This document shows positions 17,478 through 25,767 of a stretch of DNA of 64,000 bases, piece after piece; the first letter of the stretch is position 1, and each line of letters opens with the position of its first letter. The stretch is from Nocardioides carbamazepini (lineage in GTDB: Bacteria > Actinomycetota > Actinomycetes > Propionibacteriales > Nocardioidaceae). Under the pieces are notes generated by a model. The model saw only the letters and a list, made by a program, of their open reading frames with translations, was not told where the DNA came from and searched no databases. The DNA lies in assembly GCF_024614185.1 (NCBI RefSeq), contig NZ_JAHTLF010000023.1:91066-155065 (forward strand), read 5' to 3'. The position numbers and the translations under genes are program-made.

Positions 17478-18290
17478 TCACTCGAGGACCCCCACCGGCC
17501 GGCCGTCGCCGTCGACCACGAGGCTGAGCCCGTCGACCTCCACGGTGCGCAGCGACCGCTCCGCACGGTCGGACCCGATGAAGTCGCGCACGAAGGCGTC
17601 GGCGGGCGCGGCCATGATCTCCTTGGGCGTGCCGGTCTGCGCGACGATGCCGCCGGTGCGCAGGATCACGACCTCGTCACCCAGCCGAAAGGCCTCGTCG
17701 ACGTCGTGGGTGACCAGCACGATGGTCTTGCCGAGCTCGGCCTGCAGCTGCAGCAGCTGGTCCTGCAGCCCGCGCCGCACGATCGGGTCGACCGCTCCGA
17801 ACGGCTCGTCCATGAGCAGGATGTTGGGCTCGGCGGCCAGCGCCCGGGCGACGGCGACGCGCTGCTGCTGGCCGCCGGAGAGCTGCGTCGGGTAGCGCCT
17901 GCCGAGGGCGGGGTCCAGCCCGACCAGCTCGAGCAGGGCGAGAGCGGCCTCCCGGGCGGCGCGCTTGGGCGTGCCGGTGAGGACCGGGACGGTCGCGACG
18001 TTGTCGACGACACGGCGGTGGGGGAGCAGACCGCCGGCCTGCGGGACGTAGCCGATCGAGCGGCGCAGCTCCACCTTGTCGAGGCCCTGCACGTCGCGCT
18101 CGTCGATCAGCACGGTCCCGGTGGTGGGCTCGACCATCCGGTTGACCATCCGCATCAGCGTGGTCTTGCCGGATCCCGACGTGCCGACCAGCGCGAGGGT
18201 GCGGTGCGAGGGGACGGTGCAGGAGAAGCCCGTCACGGCGACGGTGCCGTCGGGGTAGGTCTTGCCGACGTCGCGGAACTCGATCCCCAT
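17478..18290 (-). CDS. osmoprotectant ABC transporter ATP-binding protein
   Basis: 270 residues. The Walker A motif GTSGSGKTTLMRM is near 37-49, the Q-loop near 80, the signature LSGGQQQRVAVARAL near 140, Walker B ILLMDEPF near 163, and the switch His in VLVTHDVDEAF near 193-203. The C-terminus lacks a clear CBS pair but is about 30 residues longer than the core. A TAGGGT hexamer 7 bases upstream of the ATG (18298-18303, minus strand) suggests a leaderless operon promoter; frames upstream of the ATG are unrelated to ABC proteins. Confidence 0.9.
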   Translation of the reverse strand: MGIEFRDVGKTYPDGTVAVTGFSCTVPSHRTLALVGTSGSGKTTLMRMVNRMVEPTTGTVLIDERDVQGLDKVELRRSIGYVPQAGGLLPHRRVVDNVATVPVLTGTPKRAAREAALALLELVGLDPALGRRYPTQLSGGQQQRVAVARALAAEPNILLMDEPFGAVDPIVRRGLQDQLLQLQAELGKTIVLVTHDVDEAFRLGDEVVILRTGGIVAQTGTPKEIMAAPADAFVRDFIGSDRAERSLRTVEVDGLSLVVDGDGRPVGVLE

Positions 18291-18370
18291 GCGTGGCACC
18301 CTACGGGGCCGCACGGACAACGGGGAGCACCCGCGTGCCAGCCGGGTCGGCGCACGGTGCGAGGAACGAC

Positions 18371-18420
18371 CCGCCCGGTTCCGCCGGGTTCCGCCCGGTT
18401 CCGCCCGGTTCCGCCCGCCG
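18371..18420. repeat. five tandem copies of a 10-bp CCGCCCGGTT unit
   Basis: Units begin at 18371, 18381, 18391, 18401 and 18411; the second and last differ by a few bases. The array lies between the divergent ABC ATPase and SRPBCC genes. Ten base pairs is about one helical turn, so it could place protein contacts on one DNA face, or it may simply be slippage-prone DNA. Confidence 0.6.
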
Positions 18421-18463
18421 GCGCCGGGTACCGCGGGAGGAACCGACGAGAGGAGCACGATCC

Positions 18464-18943
18464 ATGAGCACGATCGAGAAGTCCGTGACCGTCGACGTCC
18501 CGGTCCGCACCGCCTACGACCAATGGACCCAGTTCGAGACCTTCCCGTCCTTCATGGAGGGCGTCGAGGAGGTCCGCCAGCTCGACGCCACCCATCTGCA
18601 CTGGCGTGCCGACATCGCCGGCATCCGCCGCGAGTGGGACGCCGAGATCGTCGACCAGACACCCGATGAGCGGATCACCTGGCGCGCGCTCGACGGCACG
18701 AAGAACGACGGCACCGTCTCCTTCGCACCCGACGAGCTGGGGAGCTCGACGCGGGTGACCCTGCGGATGGAGTTCGAGCCCGAGGGGATCGTCGAGAAGA
18801 CCGGCGACGCGCTGAACATCGTGGACCGGCGCACCGAGGGCGACCTCGAGCGGTTCAAGCAGTTCATCGAGAGCCGGGGCACCGAGACCGGTGCCTGGCG
18901 GGGTGAGGTGCGGCCCGGGGACGCCGACAACCTGGCGTTGTGA
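18464..18943 (+). CDS. SRPBCC family protein (cyclase/dehydrase-like)
   Basis: 159 residues. It begins with the family pattern IEKSVTVDVPVRTAYDQWTQFETFPSFM and continues with VRQLDATHLHWRADIAG and IVDQTPDERITWRALDG, the typical START-like cup of polyketide cyclase/dehydrase and SRPBCC proteins. The ATG has a GAGGAG-type ribosome binding site 10 bases upstream, so I prefer it to the longer frame. SRPBCC proteins bind small hydrophobic ligands; the ligand is unknown. Confidence 0.84.
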   Translation: MSTIEKSVTVDVPVRTAYDQWTQFETFPSFMEGVEEVRQLDATHLHWRADIAGIRREWDAEIVDQTPDERITWRALDGTKNDGTVSFAPDELGSSTRVTLRMEFEPEGIVEKTGDALNIVDRRTEGDLERFKQFIESRGTETGAWRGEVRPGDADNLAL

Positions 18944-18980
18944 GCTCGGCGGCGCGGGACGTCAGTCGTCCCGGTTCGCG

Positions 18981-19397
18981 TCAGGTCGCGTCGTGCGATG
19001 CCATCTGGACGATCCGGTCGAAGCGCGCCCCCATCTGCTCGGCGAGGGCCTGGGCCGCCTTGAGCGGGCGGACCATCACCATGAAGTCGGTGATCAGGCC
19101 GTCCGCGTCGAGGACCAGGAAGTCGCAGCCCGTGAGCTGGAGGCCGTCGACGGTCGCCTCGAAGACGAGCGCATGTCCCGCGTCGTCGGACAGCTCCCGC
19201 ACGTAGCGGAAGTCCTGGAACACCTCGATGACGTTGGCGAGGATCGCGCCCGTGATCGCCTTGCCCAGATAGGGCTTGTGCGCCACCGGGCTGCGGAAGA
19301 CGACGTCGTCGGCCAGGCAGGCCCGCATGGCCGCCACGTCGCGGGCCTCGACGGCCGCCCGGAACCCCGTGCCGCCACTCACAGTGCCGCCGCTCAC
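18981..19397 (-). CDS. SnoaL/NTF2-like protein
   Basis: 138 residues from a GTG (19395-19397) that overlaps the stop of the dienoyl-CoA reductase gene. A second GTG lies five codons later because a 15-bp segment (VSGGT) is duplicated. The pattern FRAAVEARDVAAMRACLADDVVFRSPV followed by GKAITGAILANVIEVF and a strand-rich second half is typical of the SnoaL/nuclear-transport-factor-2 fold. It is co-transcribed with the reductase and probably acts on, or binds, a related small substrate. Confidence 0.75.
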   Translation of the reverse strand: MSGGTVSGGTGFRAAVEARDVAAMRACLADDVVFRSPVAHKPYLGKAITGAILANVIEVFQDFRYVRELSDDAGHALVFEATVDGLQLTGCDFLVLDADGLITDFMVMVRPLKAAQALAEQMGARFDRIVQMASHDAT

Positions 19398-21397
19398 AGT
19401 GCCGCCGCCAGCTCGGTGCCCTGCCTGATCGCGCGCTTGGCGTCGAGCTCGGCCGCGACATCGGCCCCGCCGATGAGGTGCACGGCACCGGGGAAGGACG
19501 ACGCCAGCAGGTCGTCGTACAGGCCGCGGACGGACTCCTGGCCCGCGCACACGACCACGTGGTCGACCGGCAGCACCTGGGGGCGGCCGTCGACGGTGAT
19601 GTGCAGCCCGGCGTCGTCGACCCGGTCGTAGGTGACGCCGTTGAGCTGGTGGACGCCGAGGTCCTTGACGACGGCGCGGTGCACCCAGCCGGAGGTCTTG
19701 CCGAGGCCCTTGCCCTGCGCGGACTCCTTGCGCTGCAGCAGCCACACCTCGCGCTTGGGGTCGCGCGGCGTCTTGTCGGTGACCCCGCCGCGGACGACGG
19801 CCGGGTCGGCCACGCCCCAGTGCGCCCGCCACTCCTCCAGGGTCTCCTCGCGGTGGGCCAGCAGCTCGGTCACGTCGAAGCCGATGCCGCCGGCGCCCAT
19901 CACGGCGACGCGGGCGCCCACGGCGACGCGACCGGTGATGGCATCGGGATAGGAGACGACCTTCGGGTGGTCGATGCCGGGGATCGCGGGTGTGCGGGGC
20001 TCGACACCGGTGGCGACCACGACCTCGTCGTACCCGGTCAGCAGGTCGGGGGTGGCCCGCGTGGAGAGCTTCACGTTGACGCCGAGGACCTCCATCCGGC
20101 GGCGGTAGTAGCGCAGCGTCTCGGCGAACTCCTCCTTGCCGGGGATCTGCATGGCCAGCCGGAACTGGCCACCCAGCTCGTCGGCGGCCTCGAACAGGGT
20201 CACGTCGTGACCGCGCTCGGCCGCGCTCACGGCCGTGGCCAGGCCGGCGGGACCGCCGCCGACGACGGCGACGCGACGGGCCCGCCGGGTCGGGCTCAGC
20301 ACCAGCGTCGTCTCGTGGCAGGCACGCGGGTTGACCAGGCAGGAGGCACGCTTGTTCTGGAAGGTGTGGTCGAGGCAGGCCTGGTTGCAGCCGATACAGG
20401 TGTTGATCTCGTCGGCACGGCCGTCGCGGGCCTTGGCGACCAGATCGGCGTCGGCGAGGAACGGGCGGGCCATCGAGACCAGGTCGACGCCCTGGGCGAG
20501 CACCGACTCGGCGACGTCGGGGGTGTTGATCCGGTTGCTGGCGCACACCGGGATCGACACGACCTGCTTGAGGCGCAGCGTGCTGTCGACCCAGGCGCCG
20601 CGGGGCACGCTGGTGACGATCGTGGGCACCCGCGCCTCGTGCCAGCCGATGCCCGTGTTGATGACGCTCGCGCCGGCCTCCTCGATGCGGTGCGCGAGGT
20701 CGACCGTCTCCGCCCACGTCTGCCCGTCGGGGACCAGGTCGAGCAGGGACATCCGGTACATCACGAAGAGGTCCGGCAGCTCCTGCCGGACCCGGCGCAC
20801 GATCTCGACCGGGAAGCGCATCCGGTTCTCGGCGGAGCCGCCCCACCTGTCGGTACGACGATTGGTGCGCGCCGCCAGGAACTGGTTGATCAGGTAGCCC
20901 TCGGACCCCATGATCTCGATGCCGTCGTAGCCGGCCTTGCGGGCCAGCTTGGCGGAGGCGACGAAGTCGTCGATCGTCCGCTCGACCGCGCGGGTCGACA
21001 GTGCGGAGGCCTTGAACGGCGTGATCGGCGACTTGGTCGCGCTCGCGGAGACGCTGAACGGCGTGTAGCCGTAGCGGCCCGCGTGCAGGATCTGCAGCGC
21101 GATCCTCCCGCCGTTCTCGTGGACGGCGTCGGTCACCCGCTGGTGGCGGTGCGCGTTGAGGCGGGTGGTCATCTGCGACCCGAAGGGCAGCAGCCAGCCG
21201 CGGATGTTGGGGGAGTAGCCGCCGGTGACGATGAGCCCGACGCCGCCACGGGCGCGCTCGGCGAAGTACGCCGCCAGCTCGTCGATGTGCCACGGCCGGT
21301 CCTCGAGACCGGTGTGCATGGAGCCCATCACCGCACGGGACTGGAGCTCGAGGCCGCCGACGACGGCGGGCGTGGTGAGGAGGGGATAGGCGGTCAT
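19394..21397 (-). CDS. fadH: 2,4-dienoyl-CoA reductase-type NADH:flavin oxidoreductase
   Basis: 667 residues. An old-yellow-enzyme TIM barrel occupies about 1-330. The 4Fe-4S cluster motif follows as CIGCNQACLD plus SCLVNPRAC (about 335-362). An FAD domain has VAVVGGGPAGLATAVSAAE near 377, and an NAD(P) domain has VAVMGAGGIGFDV near 505. This domain order is that of FadH/trimethylamine-dehydrogenase-like enzymes. The start overlaps the PadR stop by 4 bp, making an operon PadR-reductase-NTF2. Related enzymes reduce unsaturated CoA esters or enones; the exact substrate, and therefore the symbol, is tentative. Confidence 0.8.
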   Translation of the reverse strand: MTAYPLLTTPAVVGGLELQSRAVMGSMHTGLEDRPWHIDELAAYFAERARGGVGLIVTGGYSPNIRGWLLPFGSQMTTRLNAHRHQRVTDAVHENGGRIALQILHAGRYGYTPFSVSASATKSPITPFKASALSTRAVERTIDDFVASAKLARKAGYDGIEIMGSEGYLINQFLAARTNRRTDRWGGSAENRMRFPVEIVRRVRQELPDLFVMYRMSLLDLVPDGQTWAETVDLAHRIEEAGASVINTGIGWHEARVPTIVTSVPRGAWVDSTLRLKQVVSIPVCASNRINTPDVAESVLAQGVDLVSMARPFLADADLVAKARDGRADEINTCIGCNQACLDHTFQNKRASCLVNPRACHETTLVLSPTRRARRVAVVGGGPAGLATAVSAAERGHDVTLFEAADELGGQFRLAMQIPGKEEFAETLRYYRRRMEVLGVNVKLSTRATPDLLTGYDEVVVATGVEPRTPAIPGIDHPKVVSYPDAITGRVAVGARVAVMGAGGIGFDVTELLAHREETLEEWRAHWGVADPAVVRGGVTDKTPRDPKREVWLLQRKESAQGKGLGKTSGWVHRAVVKDLGVHQLNGVTYDRVDDAGLHITVDGRPQVLPVDHVVVCAGQESVRGLYDDLLASSFPGAVHLIGGADVAAELDAKRAIRQGTELAAAL

Positions 21398-21960
21398 CGG
21401 AGCGTCTCCTTGCCGGTGCTGGGGGCGGGGCGGGTGTGGGCGTCGAGGTACTCGGTCAGCCAGCGGATCCAGAACTCCTCCATGAGGAGGCCGCCGCGCA
21501 GCACCAGGTAGATGTCGAGGTCGGCATCGGCCAGCGCGTCGGGATCGGGGAAGTCGCGCGTGGCGAGGAACTCGTAGAGCGAGAGCCGTTTGGTGTGCTC
21601 GTCGAGCTGGCGGCGCAGGTCGTCGAGCAGCGCGGCGCGGTCGCCGTACGACGCCCCGCGCATCTTGACGCTGACGCTGCTGCGCATCGCGTCGGGTGTC
21701 GTCGGCTCGCCGATCCAGCGGGCCAGCTCGGCGCGGCCGGCGTCCGTGACGGCGTACAGCTTCTTGGTGGGCCGGTCGGCCTGGGCGATCGACGCGGACG
21801 AGATCCAGCCGTCGCCCTCCATCCGGCCGAGGACGCGGTAGATCTGCTGGTGCGTCGCGGACCAGAAGAAGCCGATCGACGCGTCGAAGCGCCGCACCAG
21901 GTCGGAGCCCGACGCGGCGCGCTCGCTCAGGGAAACGAGGATCGCGTGCTCGAGGGCCAT
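21394..21960 (-). CDS. PadR family transcriptional regulator
   Basis: 188 residues. The N-terminal winged helix carries MALEHAILVSLSERAASGSDLVRRFD and WSATHQQIYRVLGRMEGDGWI, followed by the wing KKLYAVTDAGRAELARWI. The C-terminal half is helical and mediates dimerisation. The start MALEHAI is the family norm, although an in-frame ATG lies 12 codons upstream. Overlapping palindromes at 21993-22010, 33-50 bases upstream, are the likely autoregulatory operator. It probably represses its own operon and senses a small-molecule substrate of the reductase. Confidence 0.86.
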   Translation of the reverse strand: MALEHAILVSLSERAASGSDLVRRFDASIGFFWSATHQQIYRVLGRMEGDGWISSASIAQADRPTKKLYAVTDAGRAELARWIGEPTTPDAMRSSVSVKMRGASYGDRAALLDDLRRQLDEHTKRLSLYEFLATRDFPDPDALADADLDIYLVLRGGLLMEEFWIRWLTEYLDAHTRPAPSTGKETLR

Positions 21961-21992
21961 GCCCCTCAGGATGCCCCAGCGACCGGGACTAT

Positions 21993-22010
21993 GCAACTAG
22001 TTGCGCAACT
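21993..22010. promoter_or_regulatory. two overlapping palindromes, putative PadR operator
   Basis: GCAACTAGTTGC (21993-22004) and AGTTGCGCAACT (21999-22010) are each perfect 12-bp palindromes sharing six bases. They are located in the promoter region of the padR-reductase operon. Binding is inferred from position and symmetry. Confidence 0.55.
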
Positions 22011-22058
22011 CGTTTCAAGTGGCGGCGCTCACGCCGAATCCCATGCCGCGCCGTGGGA

Positions 22059-22910
22059 TCAGTACGCGCGGAACTCCTTCATCCGCGCCAGGTAGCGGCG
22101 CAGCCGCACCGCCGGCACCGGCCGCGGCCAGTCGCCGGCCCGGAACCAGGCGTCGGAGCCGCCGTCGACGAACACCACGCTGCCGCACAGGAAGTCCGCG
22201 GCGTCGGACAGCATGAGCACCACCCACGCGGCGAGCTGGTCGGGGTCGCCGAAGCCGCCGACGGGGACGGGGAACGCCCTGATCCGCCGCGCCTCGGTGG
22301 GCGTCGCGAGCTGCTGCTCGAGCAGGGGCGTGCGGATCGCGCCCGGCGCGATGGCGTTGAGCCGGATGCCGGCACCCGCCCACTCCCGGGTCACCGCCTC
22401 GCGGCGGACCCACTGGCTGACAGCGATCTTGCTGGCGCCGTACGCGAAGGACGGTGCCATCCTCCCGAACCGGTCGAGGGTGCCGAGCGCCCTCGCGACG
22501 TCGCGGTCGAGGAGGGCGCGGACCGTGCGGCGCGGCACCATCGGCATCGTCGTGGTCGCGTTGCTGGAGAAGACGACGACCTTCGCCCGCTCGGCCGCGG
22601 CCAGGGCGGGGCGCCAGGCCTCGAGGAGCTCGACGACACCGAGGTAGTTGACCTCGGCGATCAGCCGGGAGCGCTCGCGCCCGGGAGCCGGCCCCAGGCC
22701 CGCCGCCAGGACGGCGCCGTCGAGCGTGCCGCCGGCCCGCGCGAGGACCGCGGCGGCCGCCGTACGCCGGCCGTCGGGGGTGGCGAGGTCGGCGACGACG
22801 TCGGCCTCCTTGAGGTCGACGCCGATGACGGTGTGGCCGTCGCCGACCAGCCGGCCGACGACCGCCGCGCCCATGCCGGAGGCGGAGCCGGTCACTGCGT
22901 AGGTACCCAC
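22059..22910 (-). CDS. SDR family oxidoreductase
   Basis: 283 residues. The Rossmann motif TGSASGMGAAV is near 8-18. The conserved Asp is in GVDLKEADVVADL, and the active-site Tyr-x-x-x-Lys is in YGASKIA near 175. The C-terminal GGSDAWFR is the usual SDR end. The start is a GTG at 22908-22910: a TAGAGT hexamer lies 7 bases upstream (22918-22923), consistent with a leaderless mRNA, and upstream frame residues are not SDR-like. Resembles hydroxysteroid/3-alpha-HSD-type SDRs; substrate unknown. Confidence 0.87.
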   Translation of the reverse strand: MGTYAVTGSASGMGAAVVGRLVGDGHTVIGVDLKEADVVADLATPDGRRTAAAAVLARAGGTLDGAVLAAGLGPAPGRERSRLIAEVNYLGVVELLEAWRPALAAAERAKVVVFSSNATTTMPMVPRRTVRALLDRDVARALGTLDRFGRMAPSFAYGASKIAVSQWVRREAVTREWAGAGIRLNAIAPGAIRTPLLEQQLATPTEARRIRAFPVPVGGFGDPDQLAAWVVLMLSDAADFLCGSVVFVDGGSDAWFRAGDWPRPVPAVRLRRYLARMKEFRAY

Positions 22911-22932
22911 GCCGCCGACTCTAGAACAGGTT

Positions 22933-23286
22933 CTATCTGGTGGGCGTGCGATCCGCCCGCTCCCGGGTGACGGCCGCCCACGGGCTCCACAGGAACCAGC
23001 GCGGCAGCGCGTCGAGGAGGCGGGGGAGGCCGGCGACCTGGATCCGGCCGGCATCGACCGCCTCGTGCCACGAGCAGTAGCCCTGGAACACGTCGGCCAG
23101 GGCCGGTGTCGTCGCGGTGACGGTCACGTCGATGTCGAAGCCGGGATGCTGCAGGCAGACCGAGGCCTCGCCCCGGCCCATCACCAGGTGCCGATCACCG
23201 AGTGAGCCCGGGCCGGCTGCTGCGTGGCCGGTCCCCGCCGGATCGGGCCCTGGACGATCGACCTGGATCCGATCAAAGGGGTTCAT
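22933..23286 (-). pseudogene. remnant of an HxlR-type regulator (C-terminal SCP2-like domain only)
   Basis: Residues from about 35 onward, beginning LVMGRGEASVCLQHPGFD and ending LPRLLDALPRWFLWSPWAAV, match the C-terminal sterol-carrier-like domain found behind the winged helix in some HxlR/MarR-like regulators. The winged-helix half is missing: upstream in the same frame I find no HTH, and the helicase leader begins. An ATG at 23284-23286 would permit a 117-residue product, so it could still be a small SCP2-domain protein. It fills most of the 670-bp stretch between the SDR and the helicase. I think it is a truncated relic. Confidence 0.4.
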
Positions 23287-23302
23287 CGGATCGATGTCGA
23301 TC
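23256..23302. repeat. 18-bp inverted repeat (16/18 matches) with 11-nt spacer
   Basis: Arms 23256-23273 and 23285-23302 pair with two mismatches. They sit at the 5' edge of the regulator remnant, 280 bp before the helicase start. This could be an old operator or the site of a rearrangement. Confidence 0.5.
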
Positions 23303-23581
23303 ACGCCTGCGCGGGGCTTGTCGGCAGATGCACCGGGTGCGGTCCTCCCCGTTCCCATTCCGGACGCCGCCGCCAGGCCGCGAGACTCGCGCCGGCCGGA
23401 CGCTGCCCACGGACGGGGTGGGGCTTGCGGTACGCTGGCCGCACCACTGGATGCCGTCCTCCCGACGGGAACCGGTGACGTACGCCCGGTCGGCGCCCTC
23501 CCGCAGCAGCGCGAGCCGCCGGCGGAACCAGCCGAGGAAACCTGCGCCGCCGTCCGTCGGTGGCCGCTGGGAAGGACGCTT

Positions 23582-25732
23582 GTGGCTCGAGGAGGCCAGC
23601 GGGGCGCGACGCAGCAGCGTCGCAACCCGCAGTCGACGCGGACGCGTCGCAATGAAGAGGGCATCATCCCGCAGCTGGCGCGCGCCGTGCGCGAGGTCGA
23701 GGCGGCGGTCGCCCGCCGCTCGGCGATGCCGGAGGTGCGCGCGAAGTTCCAGGTCGTCGCGCTGCTGGCGCGTGAGGAGCGGGCCCGGGTCAAGACCGAC
23801 CCGGCCCTCTCCGACAGCCGCCGTGGGGAGGAGCTCAAGCGACTCGACGGGATCGCGACGATCCTCGCCCAGACCGCGGCACGGGACAGCACGCTGTTCA
23901 CGCTGCTCGACGAGAACGCCGAGGTCACGGAGTCGGCGAAGGCGATGCGGCGCGAGCTGCTGCGCAAGGCGGGCGTCGACGAGCCCGAGCCGGAGCCCGA
24001 GCCGGTCGTCGTCGACCCGGAGCTGGCCGCCCTCGCCGAGAAGCGGGTGGTGCCGATGTCGGTGCAGTCCTACCAGCTCTCGCACCCGTTCCTGACGCCC
24101 GACTTCACCCACGCCCAGGTCGTCGTGCCGCCGCGCCGGCTGGCCGGGTGGGAGCTGCTCGAGCCGTTGTTCCGCTCGTTCGAGCGGGCCGCGGCGGACA
24201 CGCCGGCGTGCATGCCGCTGCCGGACGCCGACCAGCTGACCGCGCTCACCGGCCGGCATGCGCCGGTCGGCCGCGAGCTGATGGCCCACCAGGCACAGCT
24301 CATCGCCTCGGCAGCCGAGGGGCACCGGACCTATCTGCTCGCCGACGAGCCCGGCCTCGGCAAGACCGCCCAGGCGCTGCTCGCCGCCGAGGCGGCCGGC
24401 GCCTTCCCGCTGCTCGCCGTGGTCCCCAATGTCGTCAAGACCAACTGGGCCCGCGAGGTCGAGATCTGGACGCCCCACCGTCGCGCCACCGTGCTGCACG
24501 GCGACGGTGACGACGCCGACGGCTACGCCGACGTGTTCGTCGTCAACTACGAGATCCTCGACCGCCACGTCGGCTGGCTCGGCACTCACGGGTTCCGCGG
24601 GATGATCGTCGACGAGGCGCACTACATCAAGAACAAGACCTCGCAGCGCTCGCAGAACGTATTGGAGATCGCCGCGCGGATCCGCTCCCGGATCGCGCGG
24701 CCGCTGATGATGGCGCTGACCGGCACCCCGCTGATCAACGACATCGAGGACTTCCGTGCCATCTGGCAGTTCCTCGGCTGGATCGACGAGGTGGTGCCGC
24801 GCGGCGCGCTGATGGAGGCCCTGGAGGAGACCGGCCTGACGCCGGCCGACCCGGCGTTCTACCCGGCCGCCCGTCGCGCCGTCATCGAGCAGGGCATCGC
24901 GCGGCGCCGCAAGATCGACGTCGCCGCCGACATCCCCGCCCGGCGGATCGCCGACATCCCGGTCGAGCTCGAGGGCGAGGCCGGCCGCTCCATCCGCAAG
25001 GCCGAGCAGGAGCTGGCCCGCCGGATGGTGGAGCGGTACGACGCCGCGATCGCCACCCGCCGTACCGGAGCCGAGGTCGAGGGCATCGACCACCGCCTGG
25101 TCCGCCAGGTCGCCGGCTGGGAGCGTGAGGACAACTCGACCAAGACGGGCGAGAACGTCTTCACGATGATGCGCCGGATCGGCCAGGCCAAGGCCGGTCT
25201 CGCCGCGGACTACACCGCCCAGCTGGCCCGCAACGTCGGCAAGGTCGTGTTCTTCGCCAAGCACATCGACGTCATGGACACCGCCGAGCGGACCTTCGCC
25301 GAGCGCGGCATCCGCTACAGCTCGGTGCGTGGGGACCAGAGCTCGACGACCCGGCAGAAGGAGATCGACGCCTTCGTCAACGACCCCGACGTCCAGGTCG
25401 CGGTCTGCTCGCTCACCGCCGCCGGAGTCGGCCTCAACCTGCAGGTCGCCTCCAACCTGGTGCTCGCCGAGCTCTCCTGGACCGACGCCGAGCAGACCCA
25501 GGCGATCGACCGGGTGCACCGGATCGGCCAGGCCGAGCCGGTCACCGCCTGGCGGGTCATCGCGACCCAGACCCTCGACACTCGTATCGCGGAGCTGATC
25601 GACAAGAAGGCCGGGCTCGCCGCCCGCGCCCTCGACGGCGCCGGCGAGCAGGCCGAGGGCGGTGCCATCGACCTCCAGACCGAGGCGCTGGTCGCGCTGC
25701 TCACGGCGGCGCTGGAGGCCCGCGGGGACTGA
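23582..25732 (+). CDS. SNF2-family DEAD/DEAH helicase (SMARCAL1-like)
   Basis: 716 residues from a GTG chosen because GGAAGGA lies five bases upstream (23573-23576 region) and the protein then opens with a basic linker before EGIIPQLARAVREVEAAVARR. The frame is open much further upstream. Motif I is LADEPGLGKTAQALL (near 255), motif II VDEAHYIKN (near 345), motif III ALTGTPLINDIEDF, and motifs V-VI are GVGLNLQVASNL and VHRIGQAEPVTAWRV (near 660). This is the Snf2 core without an added nuclease. SMARCAL1-like enzymes anneal or remodel DNA at forks. The stop is part of the promoter of the next gene. Confidence 0.82.
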   Translation: MARGGQRGATQQRRNPQSTRTRRNEEGIIPQLARAVREVEAAVARRSAMPEVRAKFQVVALLAREERARVKTDPALSDSRRGEELKRLDGIATILAQTAARDSTLFTLLDENAEVTESAKAMRRELLRKAGVDEPEPEPEPVVVDPELAALAEKRVVPMSVQSYQLSHPFLTPDFTHAQVVVPPRRLAGWELLEPLFRSFERAAADTPACMPLPDADQLTALTGRHAPVGRELMAHQAQLIASAAEGHRTYLLADEPGLGKTAQALLAAEAAGAFPLLAVVPNVVKTNWAREVEIWTPHRRATVLHGDGDDADGYADVFVVNYEILDRHVGWLGTHGFRGMIVDEAHYIKNKTSQRSQNVLEIAARIRSRIARPLMMALTGTPLINDIEDFRAIWQFLGWIDEVVPRGALMEALEETGLTPADPAFYPAARRAVIEQGIARRRKIDVAADIPARRIADIPVELEGEAGRSIRKAEQELARRMVERYDAAIATRRTGAEVEGIDHRLVRQVAGWEREDNSTKTGENVFTMMRRIGQAKAGLAADYTAQLARNVGKVVFFAKHIDVMDTAERTFAERGIRYSSVRGDQSSTTRQKEIDAFVNDPDVQVAVCSLTAAGVGLNLQVASNLVLAELSWTDAEQTQAIDRVHRIGQAEPVTAWRVIATQTLDTRIAELIDKKAGLAARALDGAGEQAEGGAIDLQTEALVALLTAALEARGD

Positions 25733-25759
25733 TGTCACATTCCGCCGACCCGTCTCGTC
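25733..25759 (+). promoter_or_regulatory. ECF41-type promoter TGTCACA-N16-CGTC
   Basis: TGTCACA at 25733-25739 and CGTC at 25756-25759 are separated by exactly 16 bp. This is the promoter motif published for ECF41 sigma factors. The next gene but one encodes an ECF41-like sigma factor. The ATG at 25768 begins 8 bases after the -10 element, so the transcript is leaderless or nearly so. Confidence 0.8.
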
Positions 25760-25767
25760 CTCCTGGC

